From G963674685 sp963674685 (GTDB lineage Bacteria; Lernaellota; Lernaellaia; JACKCT01): DNA of 64,000 nt. The position numbers and the translations under genes are program-made. This document shows, one piece after another, positions 51,168 to 60,580 of the stretch; within the stretch, counting starts at the first letter, position 1; every line of letters starts with the position of its first letter. The notes under the pieces were generated by a model. It was not told where the DNA came from. It made no database searches and was given only the letters and a program-made list of their open reading frames with translations. The DNA lies in the NCBI GenBank assembly GCA_963674685.2, contig CAXXWT010000005.1:620001-684000 (forward strand), written 5' to 3'.

Positions 51168-52250
51168 ATGAGCCATGACGATAAAAAACCCATATACGTA
51201 ACGCAGCCTTCTTTGGCGCCGATCAAAGACTTCACGCCTTATCTGGAAAAAATCTGGGAAAGCGGCGTGATGACGCACAACGGGCCGCTGATGCATCAGC
51301 TCGAAAGGGAACTGGGCCAATACCTGGGCGTCGACGACGTTGTCTGCCTGGTCAACGGCACCTGCGCGCTCCAGTTGGCGATCCGGGCTTTAAATCTCGA
51401 AGGCGAGATTATCACGACGCCATTCACATTCATCGCCACGGCGAACATTATCGCCTGGGAACGATGTAAACCGGTCTTCGTGGATATCGATCCGGGAACA
51501 TGGAATATCGACGCGGACAAAATCGAAGAAAAAATCACCGACAAGACCCGCGGCATCCTTCCCGTCCATGTTTTCAGCGCGCCATGCGACATCGAGGGAA
51601 TCCGGCGGATCGCCGATAAGCATGGTCTGAAAGTGATTTACGACGCCGCGCATGCCATGTGCGTGGATTATGCGGGACAATCCATTCTCAATTACGGCGA
51701 CGTCAGCTGCTTGAGCTTCCATGCGACAAAGCTGTTCAACACGTGCGAGGGCGGCGCCTGCGTGACGAAGGACAAGGAACTGGCCGCGCGCATCCGGCGC
51801 CTGCGCTTTTTCGGCTTTGACGAGAAAAAAGACATCGTGGACGACGGGATGAACGCCAAGATGACCGAAGTCAGCGCGGCTTTAGGCCTGGCCAACCTCA
51901 GATGCCTGGACGAAGTGCGGAAAAACCGACGGGACAAATACGAACTCTATCAATCCCTGCTGTCGGACCGGCCGTATATCCGTTTCCAGCGGTTCCACCC
52001 GGATGAGTACAATTACAGTTATCTGCCGATCGTGTTCGACACCGAGGATCGATTGCTGGAAGCCGAGAAGAAGCTCAACGGCGAGAAAATATATCCACGA
52101 AGGTACTTCTACCCCGCGCTGCATGAAACGTCCATTTTCGAGGACGCCGCTTTGCCCGTTGCCGAATCGGTGGCCAGAACAATTCTTTGCCTGCCGCTTT
52201 ACGGCGCTCTGGGCGAAGACAGCATTAACAGAATCTGTGAATTCCTTTAA
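51168..52250 (+). CDS. DegT/DnrJ/EryC1 sugar aminotransferase
   Basis: A 360-residue PLP aminotransferase of nucleotide keto-sugars. TPFTFIATANIIAWERC and IYDAAHAMCVDY (D159-x-x-H162) are cofactor motifs, and the Schiff-base lysine is K188 in SFHATKLFNTCEGGACV. It follows the 3-ketoreductase gene by 34 bases. With 2,3-dehydration and 3-ketoreduction upstream, the free keto group is at C4, so the predicted product is a dTDP-4-amino-2,4,6-trideoxyhexose. C3 amination is less likely because no 3,4-ketoisomerase is present. Confidence 0.9.
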   Translation: MSHDDKKPIYVTQPSLAPIKDFTPYLEKIWESGVMTHNGPLMHQLERELGQYLGVDDVVCLVNGTCALQLAIRALNLEGEIITTPFTFIATANIIAWERCKPVFVDIDPGTWNIDADKIEEKITDKTRGILPVHVFSAPCDIEGIRRIADKHGLKVIYDAAHAMCVDYAGQSILNYGDVSCLSFHATKLFNTCEGGACVTKDKELAARIRRLRFFGFDEKKDIVDDGMNAKMTEVSAALGLANLRCLDEVRKNRRDKYELYQSLLSDRPYIRFQRFHPDEYNYSYLPIVFDTEDRLLEAEKKLNGEKIYPRRYFYPALHETSIFEDAALPVAESVARTILCLPLYGALGEDSINRICEFL

Positions 52251-52330
52251 AACAGTTCGACTGAACGGAGCCGGGCGCGGCCACGAGAAATCTTTACGGT
52301 TCGATTCACGTGCATTGGATTGAATGAAGC

Positions 52331-53791
52331 GTGTCTGACGGATTAAAAGAAAAAACCATCAAGGGCATGTTCTGGAGTTTCACTCAGAGCATCGGGCAGC
52401 AGGGCGTTCAGTTCGTCATCGCCGTCATCCTCGCCCGCCTGCTCCTTCCTGAAGAATTCGGCCTGATCGCGATGCTGATCATTATCGTCGCGATTACCAA
52501 TGCTTTTATCAATAACGGATTCGGCTATGTGCTGATCCAGAAGCAGGACACGACGCATCTGGATGAAAGCACGGTTTTTTATTTCAATATTATCCTCGGT
52601 TTCGCCATGACCGGGCTGCTCTATCTGGCCGCCCCCTGGATCGCGGCATTTTACGAAAGACCGATCCTTGCGCCGCTGGCGCGTCTGATGTCCCTGAATC
52701 TTGCGATCGGTTCATTCGGCATCGTCCATACCATGCTGATGACGAAAAACCTCGACTTCAAAACCCAGTTGAAGGTCGGGGTTATCGCCGCGGTGATTTC
52801 CGGCGTGATCGGCATCGCCATGGCCTATAACGATTTCGGCGTTTGGAGTCTGGCGGTCCAGTCCCTGAGCAACTTTTTCTTCCGCACGGTATTTCTGTGG
52901 ATTTTCTATCGCTGGCGTCCGGCCCTTGCGTTCGGCATGGCTTCCTTGCGTTCCATGTTTTCCTTCGGATCGAAAGTCCTTTTGACCGGATTGATCAATA
53001 CCGTCTTCCTTCATATCTATCTGATCGTCATCGGCAAACTCTTCCCGGCGGCGAGCCTGGGATTCTATTCGCGGGCCAATGAGTTTCAGAAACTGCCCGT
53101 GATGAACCTGACAACGACGGTCTCGCGCGTCACTTTCCCGGTTTTCGCCTCGGTTCAAAGCGACAACCTTCGCTTAAAACGCGGCGTTCAAAAAGCCCTG
53201 ACGGCGGTTTCCATGATCAATTTCCCCATGATGATCGGGATGGCCGTCGTGGCGAGACCGATGATTCTGGTTTTATTGACCGATAAATGGCTGCCGTGCG
53301 TTCCGTATTTGCAGCTTCTTTGCATGGTGGGACTTTTTTACCCTCTGCACGCCATCAACCTGAACGTCCTGGTCGCGCAGGGGCGCTCCGATCTGTTCCT
53401 GAAGCTTGAAATCATCAAAAGGATCATCATTGTCACATCCATTGCGATCACGTACCGCTGGGGCGTTATGGCCATCATTTACGGGCAATTCGCCGTATCC
53501 CTGGCGGCATATATTCTGAATACTTACTATACGAAAAAACTGATTGATTATTCGATGTGGGAACAGGTTGGACATCTTTTGCCCTTTTTGGCCGTGTCGA
53601 GCCTTATGGGCGCCGCCGTTTACTCTTTGCACTACGTTTCTTTTCACAGTCAACTGGTGTTATTGATCGCGCAGGTTATACTGGGAATCGGTTTGTATAC
53701 TGCTCTGTGCTACGTTTTTAAAATTCAGTCGTTCACGGAGATCATGGAAATCATCAAGCCGAAACTGAGGATGTTTCGGGGCCTGGATTAA
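52331..53791 (+). CDS. Wzx-type polysaccharide flippase
   Basis: A 486-residue integral membrane protein of the polysaccharide transporter family (MOP superfamily), moving lipid-linked repeat units across the inner membrane. It starts at GTG. The N-terminus GMFWSFTQSIGQQGVQFVIAVILARLLLPEEFGLIAMLIII is typical of the WcaJ/WzxC-like group, and about 12-14 hydrophobic segments follow, ending in a short basic tail. It is part of the plus-strand sugar and assembly set. Confidence 0.9.
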   Translation: MSDGLKEKTIKGMFWSFTQSIGQQGVQFVIAVILARLLLPEEFGLIAMLIIIVAITNAFINNGFGYVLIQKQDTTHLDESTVFYFNIILGFAMTGLLYLAAPWIAAFYERPILAPLARLMSLNLAIGSFGIVHTMLMTKNLDFKTQLKVGVIAAVISGVIGIAMAYNDFGVWSLAVQSLSNFFFRTVFLWIFYRWRPALAFGMASLRSMFSFGSKVLLTGLINTVFLHIYLIVIGKLFPAASLGFYSRANEFQKLPVMNLTTTVSRVTFPVFASVQSDNLRLKRGVQKALTAVSMINFPMMIGMAVVARPMILVLLTDKWLPCVPYLQLLCMVGLFYPLHAINLNVLVAQGRSDLFLKLEIIKRIIIVTSIAITYRWGVMAIIYGQFAVSLAAYILNTYYTKKLIDYSMWEQVGHLLPFLAVSSLMGAAVYSLHYVSFHSQLVLLIAQVILGIGLYTALCYVFKIQSFTEIMEIIKPKLRMFRGLD

Positions 53792-53819
53792 AAAAAAGCG
53801 GTTTGCTCAAAGGGGCGCC

Positions 53820-54914
53820 ATGAAAGACGAACAGGAAAAAGAAACGCAAGCCGATCAGGACGATAATCCGATATTGGAGTTCAGCGATCCGGCCGTCATG
53901 GCAAAAACACCCCTGATCAGCGTCAAAACGATTACGTACAATCACGAAGCCTACATCGCCAGGGCCATTGAAGGAATCGTTTGTCAGAAAACGAACTTTC
54001 CTTTTGAATTGGTGATTGCCGAGGATTGCTCGACGGATCGCACGCGAGAGATAATTTTCGAATATCAGAAAAAATACCCGGATATCATTCGACTGATCAC
54101 ATCAAAAAAAAATGTGGGAATGCGCGCCAATTCCAATAGAGTCAACAAGTTTTGCCGCGGAAAATATCTGGCTTTTTGCGAAGGGGACGACTATTGGAAT
54201 CATCCGGGAAAACTTCAGATGCAGGTGGAGTATCTGGAATCACACCCCGAATGCGGATTGGCGCACACCGACATGGATCTTTTCGATTTGAAGCGGAATA
54301 AAAAAATTCCGAATCTCATCAAAAAGTCCGTCGAGGCGAACGAAGATAATATTATGAACGGGATGATTCTCAACGAATATCTCGTCGGAACCTGCACGGT
54401 CGTCATGACGAAAAAGCTGTACCATGAAATTCGGGAAACATGCGCGTATGAGTTCAGCGGCATATTCCCCATGGGCGACGTGCAGATGTGGATGGAGATC
54501 GCGGTGCGGGCGGAAATTAAGTTTTTTCCCGTCATTACCGCCGTAAAAAATGTTTTGGTCGAATCCATGAGCAACAATAAGGATATGGGGAAAAGAGTCC
54601 GGTTTGCCAAAGGCGCCAAAAGCGTCCATCTGCATTATGCGAAGAAATACGGCGGGAAAGACACCGACGAATTAAAGAACAAAATCACCGCGCGTTTCAA
54701 CAAGTCTTTACTGCGCGTGGCCTGCCGCGCCAAGAAGCCCGAACTGGCGCGGGAAATTCTCGAAGACTCCCGGCAAAATAAAGTCGAAATCGCGCTTGTG
54801 GATTACCTGTTTTATTACAGCGCTCAAAAAGGTGTTTTCTCCACGCTGCTCAGAGCGAAACTGCTGACGTTGCTGCGGATGAAAGAATGGTTCGTCCGCC
54901 TGATTCGGTCGTAG
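53820..54914 (+). CDS. family 2 glycosyltransferase
   Basis: A 364-residue GT-A enzyme. After a ~30-residue acidic N-terminus comes LISVKTITYNHEAYIARAIEGI, then VIAEDCSTDRTREIIFEY and AFCEGDDYWNHPGKLQMQVEYLE, whose EGDDYW holds the metal-binding acids. This motif set is typical of transferases adding amino- or deoxy-sugars to lipid-linked oligosaccharides. It ends with a basic amphipathic C-terminus. It follows the flippase by 28 bases and is probably in the same transcript. Confidence 0.87.
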   Translation: MKDEQEKETQADQDDNPILEFSDPAVMAKTPLISVKTITYNHEAYIARAIEGIVCQKTNFPFELVIAEDCSTDRTREIIFEYQKKYPDIIRLITSKKNVGMRANSNRVNKFCRGKYLAFCEGDDYWNHPGKLQMQVEYLESHPECGLAHTDMDLFDLKRNKKIPNLIKKSVEANEDNIMNGMILNEYLVGTCTVVMTKKLYHEIRETCAYEFSGIFPMGDVQMWMEIAVRAEIKFFPVITAVKNVLVESMSNNKDMGKRVRFAKGAKSVHLHYAKKYGGKDTDELKNKITARFNKSLLRVACRAKKPELAREILEDSRQNKVEIALVDYLFYYSAQKGVFSTLLRAKLLTLLRMKEWFVRLIRS

Positions 54915-54947
54915 AATAAACGCATGAATCCGTTACAGTTTCGATCG

Positions 54948-56573
54948 TTAATCTTCAACAGCCCGGCGGCCGGGGAAAAACACCTCGGACAACAGCGCCA
55001 TGTGGGGTCCCATTAGGATTTCAACTTTCAAGGCTCCGAGCATCCTGCGCACTTCCTTAAGCTTCATCGAGCGCATTTCCGCGGGATTGAGCCTGTCGAA
55101 ATCAACGGGGGATCCGGCGCCCGAAAAATCCGTTGATATATCTTTTCCCGCGCTCAAATCATGGCCGGGACCGGAGGACAACGTCGTCCTGCCGTCTGGA
55201 TGATGAATCAGAAGATCGTAGGGATACTCGATTTTGAAATGATCCTCATCGAAAGATATTTCGATTTTTGCGTCGTGACGTTTTCGCCAAAACTCATTGT
55301 ATTGACTATAGGTCATCAACAACACTTTCGGATCGCGGACAATATCCGAAAACGCTTCCGCCAGAGCCGGTCCGGCCGTCGCCACGTCGCTGATGGGGTG
55401 AAAATAAGGAAGAATCGGCTCTTGAATGGACAACTGCCGGTCGATATAGCCGGTAAAATGATTACGCACCGCATCCGGACTTCCTCCCGAACCCAAAATC
55501 AGCGAAGCGCATATCGGATGAATCGGGATTTGCAATGCTCGGCTTCCAACGGGAAAAATGGGAAGATCGTCCCAGGCAAAAGCGAACTCCGAAGAAAACG
55601 CAATGCCCTGCGCGTCAAATATTTTTTGCAAAGACGGCGACCAGAATCCCAGGGGAGCGCAATATCCGTCGGTTTCGACGCCCCACTGCTTCAGGATGCG
55701 ATAAGAATTACGGATATTCGCCCGGTCGAGAAAACCGATCCGGTAGGTAAAATGATGCCAGGAATGGGATTGCACTTCCTGCCCCGCATCGATGAGCTTC
55801 CGCATGAAATCCGGCCCCGCCGGCTGGTGGCGCTGCACGTCGATGAACCAGGTAAACGGCACACCAAGCTTTTTGGACAGCGCCAGCGTTTTTTCAGACG
55901 CCTCGACTTGAAAATCGTCCGCGTCGACGCGAAATAAAAGGGGCAGTTTCCCTTGCGGGTGCGGGGATTTTGTCGCCAGCGGCAGGCCGGCGCGTTTGAA
56001 CAGAAGCTTCAGCGCTCTTGTGATCAGACGCCTGTACCCTCCGCGATCCACGGGATAAACGGTTTCACTCGTCACACCTCCGGGAAATTGAAAGGGCAAT
56101 CGTCCGGCCCAGGCCCGGGCCAAAGGAGGTCGCGGAAGAAAAATCTCGTTTCCCCTGTCTTCGATCACCGGGACGCCTCCGGGCATCAGCAAGCCGCTTC
56201 CCGCCCGGCGGGGTGCTTCAATTTTCCCGGCCATCAGCAAATCGCCCAGGCTCCGCAACAGGTCGCCGTCGGAACCGCGGATATATAATCCGTTGAGTCG
56301 GCGTGATCCGCCGATTTGCAGAAATGCCCCGCCGGCTTCAAGATGCGATTGAATACGCGTCCTGAAAGACCCGGATGGTTCGCCGGAATGCATCCAGATA
56401 TGATGATGTTCCAAATCTGGAAACGCATCCACCGTTTTGCAAAACTTCCACGGGATCCCGATCTGATCCAAAACGGCCTGAATACACTCGTCGTCGCCAA
56501 AAAACGCGACGGCCGGAATCGCTTTCACGGATTCACCGGAGGCTTTGTTTATCTGCGTTTTTAGGGAAGTCAC
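54948..56573 (-). CDS. polysaccharide-deacetylase-like protein (NodB fold)
   Basis: A 541-residue protein. A central NodB-type region (~residues 210-380) has LFRVDADDF supplying the metal Asp, AGQEVQSHSWHHF with the H-x3-H pair, and GYCAPLGFWSPSLQKIFDA. The N-terminal ~190 residues include GDDECIQAVLDQIGIPWKF and appear to be an additional domain, and the C-terminal ~150 residues are unassigned. No signal peptide is obvious. It probably removes N-acetyl groups from a sugar in the polysaccharide. It overlaps the GNAT gene by four bases. Confidence 0.8.
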   Translation of the reverse strand: MTSLKTQINKASGESVKAIPAVAFFGDDECIQAVLDQIGIPWKFCKTVDAFPDLEHHHIWMHSGEPSGSFRTRIQSHLEAGGAFLQIGGSRRLNGLYIRGSDGDLLRSLGDLLMAGKIEAPRRAGSGLLMPGGVPVIEDRGNEIFLPRPPLARAWAGRLPFQFPGGVTSETVYPVDRGGYRRLITRALKLLFKRAGLPLATKSPHPQGKLPLLFRVDADDFQVEASEKTLALSKKLGVPFTWFIDVQRHQPAGPDFMRKLIDAGQEVQSHSWHHFTYRIGFLDRANIRNSYRILKQWGVETDGYCAPLGFWSPSLQKIFDAQGIAFSSEFAFAWDDLPIFPVGSRALQIPIHPICASLILGSGGSPDAVRNHFTGYIDRQLSIQEPILPYFHPISDVATAGPALAEAFSDIVRDPKVLLMTYSQYNEFWRKRHDAKIEISFDEDHFKIEYPYDLLIHHPDGRTTLSSGPGHDLSAGKDISTDFSGAGSPVDFDRLNPAEMRSMKLKEVRRMLGALKVEILMGPHMALLSEVFFPGRRAVED

Positions 56574-57220
56574 TTCAGGCCGCCCGGATGCTGAATTTCC
56601 TTAAACCACCTGCCGTATACTTTCTCGGTTTTCGGGATGCGGAAGGAAATCATGACTCCCGCGGGTTTGAAACCCACCTTGAGAAAGGCTTTTTGGGGAG
56701 CGATCCTGAAAACAGGAATGTCTCCGAAAACCGTTGCCTTGGGATCCATGCTTAAAACATGGCGCACGGTGGCGGCCGTCATATGGTTAAACAATCCCCT
56801 GCGCTGGAAATCCGGCTCAATCCCACCGTGAAAAACCCAATAGGGATCCCTTTTCGTCACGCTGACGGGCAATCCCCATGGACCTTTCGTGTTTTTATCC
56901 GTATGCCAGAGATATCCGACAAGCTTTCCTGCTTGATGAAGTAAAACGCCGTGATAACCATCCTCGACGAAACGTCGCGAGATTTTGACCAGAACCTCGT
57001 TATGGCCGAAAAAGTCGGCGACATTATCCATAGTCGCCAAAGTCCAATCGATCCCCTCCGGCAGATTTCCAATCTCCTCGCTGACTGGACCATTGAATTC
57101 AAATATGTTGTATGCGATGGGAAAACCGCGACTTCGTATGGACTCCGGGAGCTTTTTATCAAGCCAGGCGAGTCCTCCGACCATTCCGTCAACCATCGTA
57201 GCCATCTTTCGTCGCTCCAT
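56570..57220 (-). CDS. GNAT family N-acetyltransferase
   Basis: A 216-residue acetyltransferase-fold protein. VLLHQAGKLVGYLWHT is the beta4 region and FHGGIEPDFQRRGLFNHMTAATVRHVL is motif A with the acyl-CoA pyrophosphate loop QRRGLF. The ending IAPQKAFLKVGFKPAGVMISFRI is motif B-like. Coupled by ATGA to the deacetylase, it could acetylate, or transfer another acyl group to, the same amino sugar. Confidence 0.8.
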   Translation of the reverse strand: MERRKMATMVDGMVGGLAWLDKKLPESIRSRGFPIAYNIFEFNGPVSEEIGNLPEGIDWTLATMDNVADFFGHNEVLVKISRRFVEDGYHGVLLHQAGKLVGYLWHTDKNTKGPWGLPVSVTKRDPYWVFHGGIEPDFQRRGLFNHMTAATVRHVLSMDPKATVFGDIPVFRIAPQKAFLKVGFKPAGVMISFRIPKTEKVYGRWFKEIQHPGGLK

Positions 57221-57415
57221 GGAAAAACACTTGAATCCTCATGAATCAAATGAATTGGCAAATTGCCGACACTCCTGGAAAGGCGCCGAAATTTCCCCTC
57301 TCATCGAGAGCTTGAGTATCGCAGTCTCCCTGCACTGTCAATAATTTTAGCGGCATATCCACCATAACGTGCGCCGGTCCTTGAACATTTCTGAAATACG
57401 TATGCATTGGATTCA

Positions 57416-58516
57416 TTATAAAGAAGCTTTTTCATGCGAATGTTGCTTTTCCTTTTTCCTAAATGGCATAATCATCCATTGATCTGCACTGCGCGGTGTT
57501 ATCATTTTTTGCAGGATACTGACACGATTAATTAAATATCCCGTTAAATATGACAAAATAAGCGTCAACAGGAGAGTGACGATTAATATAATGGCGCTTG
57601 AAACCGTATTTGACGATTTTCGCCAAAATATTAAAACGATTCGAAGAATAAACTGATAAAAAAGCGAATGCGTGAGAAAAATGACAAGAGAATATCGACC
57701 GAGCTCGGACAAAAAAGGTATTTTGGCAAGAAATGTTGAGTTTAACAATATCGCAAAAAAGCACACAATGGGTAAAAAATCGTGAACAACCATCCATTGT
57801 GGTTTTTCAATACCGTATAATTTCAAGTATGCAAGATTGACATAAGTTCCATGATATCGGCAAAAAACAATAATAACTATGGCTAAAACAGCCATTATAA
57901 TTGACAGAGCCGTCGACTTGTAATTATAAACAATATCCCATAGTCTGCGAGTCAACAACCCTATTGGGAACAAATAAATAATGATAGGCAATCCGAAAGG
58001 AATATAGTATTTATACACATCAGGAAGCACCCCAATATAAAGATGTAAGAAAACGGATACAATAGCGAACAGCACTTTATATAAAGTTGGAATCATCTTA
58101 TATAACGAAAGCGCAATATTTAAGAAAAGTAGCGTCGGGAGGAAAAAATAAAGCTGAAAACCTGTCGCATTATCACAGGCCCGCGCGCTGGAAATGACCA
58201 GACCGATAGTGTATTTTCCCATCCATTGGGGGAAACGAGTCTTATATATCACAAGGAAAGCGACAGCCGCCAATGTGTAAAATGCGATATGGGGAACAAG
58301 ATACCTTATGCTTCTGTCACCGACAAATTTACCGGATAACGGTCTAACAGGGTATAGGAAAGGGATAAGCAGGAAAGCATAAACATGGAAATAATAAAGT
58401 GCCGGAAACACATGTGGAACTTTTTCTACAATTAATGTATTATGGCCGATGACAATCAGTAAAATTAGAATTCCCTTCACGGCATTAATTCCACTGGATT
58501 TCAACTTATCATACAT
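57416..58516 (-). CDS. acyltransferase-3-type membrane protein
   Basis: A membrane O-acyltransferase-like protein of about 366 residues. GINAVKGILILLIVIGHN at the N-terminus has the conserved His of acyltransferase family 3, and about ten hydrophobic helices follow, ending in a basic tail. The frame is open to a GTG at 58543; the ATG at 58516 is chosen because AAGGAG lies upstream, although 12 bases away. Such proteins decorate surface glycans with acetyl or similar groups. The gene is clearly more AT-rich than most of the window. Confidence 0.82.
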   Translation of the reverse strand: MYDKLKSSGINAVKGILILLIVIGHNTLIVEKVPHVFPALYYFHVYAFLLIPFLYPVRPLSGKFVGDRSIRYLVPHIAFYTLAAVAFLVIYKTRFPQWMGKYTIGLVISSARACDNATGFQLYFFLPTLLFLNIALSLYKMIPTLYKVLFAIVSVFLHLYIGVLPDVYKYYIPFGLPIIIYLFPIGLLTRRLWDIVYNYKSTALSIIMAVLAIVIIVFCRYHGTYVNLAYLKLYGIEKPQWMVVHDFLPIVCFFAILLNSTFLAKIPFLSELGRYSLVIFLTHSLFYQFILRIVLIFWRKSSNTVSSAIILIVTLLLTLILSYLTGYLINRVSILQKMITPRSADQWMIMPFRKKEKQHSHEKASL

Positions 58517-59060
58517 TGAATACGCAAACTCCTTTCGTTTCACGGAAATTTCAGGCTATCAAGGAATCCTGCTTCGGAGCGTTCCACAAGAAGTTAGGTA
58601 CAGAATAAAACTATCTGTGTCAATAGCGCGTTTCCTTCAGGTATCCTGATCTTCAGACGTATATCGGAACGAAAGAGCTTGTGGCAGATTCACATTTAAA
58701 TAATCCAGGAATTCAGATTCTGGATTGATGCGCATGTCTTCGCCATTTCATTGGCGCCTCACCGGATATAGCAATCGGCAACGCCTTTTCCATGGGGAGG
58801 CGTAAACTTCAAAACTCCAGTTTACCGCCCTTTCGAGCGGCGAAAAATAATTTTGCTTTTTAGCCTTTTGGCAGGAGGTCATGAAAGTACGGTAATCCTC
58901 GAAGAGCCGTTTTTCTTTTCTGAATCAGGAAATAATGTATTAGAGCGTCGTAATATGGCCTGAAATATGTGAGACGCAATTCTAATAGTCGGATAAACGC
59001 CTGATGCTGCTATTTAAAATTTAAAGATGTCAAAACATAATAACAACTCATGTAAATTGC
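58517..59060. other. non-coding or decayed AT-rich gap
   Basis: No complete gene is supported. On the minus strand 58637-58735 encodes a 32-residue peptide with protein-like composition (MRINPESEFLDYLNVNLPQA at its start) whose frame is closed by a stop just upstream; a different frame is open immediately before it. This could be the tail of a broken gene. The rest shows nothing recognisable. Confidence 0.4.
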
Positions 59061-60407
59061 TTATTCAGTTTCATTTTTCGACAGACTCATTATAATAGGC
59101 ATGATGCCTATTAACATATATGTATTGTGGTTGTAAATTGTATCGCCATTTGTTAATGTATTAAACAAAGTTACAAATACCATGCAAAATAGTGCTATTG
59201 AGGTTTCATTTTTAAGTCCTAATCCTATTACTACGAGTGGCAAAACTAAAATAATAGCAATTATTGAACCTAATATTATACCTACATCCAGCCATGTCTC
59301 CATCAATAAGTTGTGTGGATAAACTCTATCTCCCCTTTTCAAGCCGAGCTGCACCGGATACTCCCCGAAACCAATCCCGATGAAAGGATGCTCCTTGATT
59401 ATCTTCATGCTTTCTTTCCAAGCCCATGCTCTTTCAGAAAATGACCGATCCGATCCAACAGCATTTATTTGTGTAAATGTTTTAAGACGACGAGTTATTC
59501 TTCCAAAGCTTTCTACATTCAAAAAACTCCATATCACAAAAAGCATGAAAATAATCATTAGCAATATTTTGATATTTCGAGACTTAAATGCCCTGTAGAT
59601 ATAAGCTAGTGTAACAGCCAGAATCGTTGTTCTATGCCCCGATGCTATAACGAGGAAATAAAAAATCATTTCCAAGAGATATGTAATTAATAATTTGATC
59701 CTTTTTGATTGAATAAGCGGCCAGTTCTTCACCGCAATAACCGTTAAAAACACCACGGGTGCAATCTTTCGACCCAGGTCATGATATGTCACAAGTACAA
59801 AATTAAAAAGGCCACTCATATATTTGAGATTTACTTCAAAATACTTTGAAGTAACCGTTAACTTGCCGATCTCTCCCCGAATCAGGACTGGACTTGCAAT
59901 TAGCAATATCCACAAACCACATATAACATAAACCGTTGCGAACCGAACGATGTCCTTTTTTGTATCAAGAACACGCGAAATAACCCATAATCCGGGAACA
60001 GTGAGAAATAAAAGAACAATCGTTTTATTCATGACATATTGCGATACTATTCCAACTCGAAATACAGTGATCGCCGTTCCGAAAAAAGCATAAGCACACA
60101 AAGTCGCGATGGAAATCCGGACGATTTTATTGGGAGGAAGGTTCCGCTTATTTTTCAGCGTCAAGATTACGAGCGCGACAAGAACAGTATTGGCGGCCAC
60201 TCGAAAGTAAGTCTGCGGAATATTCATGTTAAGGAATTTAACCGCAAATTGGAAAAGAATCGCATCGCTAATATACATAACCGACAATAAAATGTGGAAA
60301 ATCCAGGGTTTCGGTTCCGCTTCATCCGGGTTAATCTCGGCGGAAACTTCGCCGATTTCCTCGGAAATTTGGTCGGAATTCAGATTATTTGTGGATTCAC
60401 TACTCAT
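59061..60407 (-). CDS. O-antigen ligase/polymerase (Wzy/WaaL-type)
   Basis: A 448-residue polytopic membrane protein. A hydrophilic ~30-residue N-terminus precedes about 11-12 helices. The large periplasmic loop carries WAWKESMKIIKEHPFIGIGFGEYPV and VYPHNLLMETWLDVGI, the Wzy_C/O-antigen-ligase signature with its conserved His. It polymerises repeat units or ligates them to an acceptor. It is the only such gene here, so it is the likely Wzy of this locus. Base composition is strongly AT-rich, a usual trait of transferred polymerase genes. Confidence 0.87.
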   Translation of the reverse strand: MSSESTNNLNSDQISEEIGEVSAEINPDEAEPKPWIFHILLSVMYISDAILFQFAVKFLNMNIPQTYFRVAANTVLVALVILTLKNKRNLPPNKIVRISIATLCAYAFFGTAITVFRVGIVSQYVMNKTIVLLFLTVPGLWVISRVLDTKKDIVRFATVYVICGLWILLIASPVLIRGEIGKLTVTSKYFEVNLKYMSGLFNFVLVTYHDLGRKIAPVVFLTVIAVKNWPLIQSKRIKLLITYLLEMIFYFLVIASGHRTTILAVTLAYIYRAFKSRNIKILLMIIFMLFVIWSFLNVESFGRITRRLKTFTQINAVGSDRSFSERAWAWKESMKIIKEHPFIGIGFGEYPVQLGLKRGDRVYPHNLLMETWLDVGIILGSIIAIILVLPLVVIGLGLKNETSIALFCMVFVTLFNTLTNGDTIYNHNTYMLIGIMPIIMSLSKNETE

Positions 60408-60580
60408 TTTATCGATTTTAAGCCGCCGTAAGCGTTATTTGCCGTTCCTTTTTTAATCCTCATTGAAAAAATCCATCCTCATTCGCAACCAAGCTAAAAA
60501 AAATCCCGGGATTGCCTCTTCCAGCATGCATGCATTTTTGATGCGTTGCAATCTCGAATGGATTTTTTTGCCGTGAAGCA

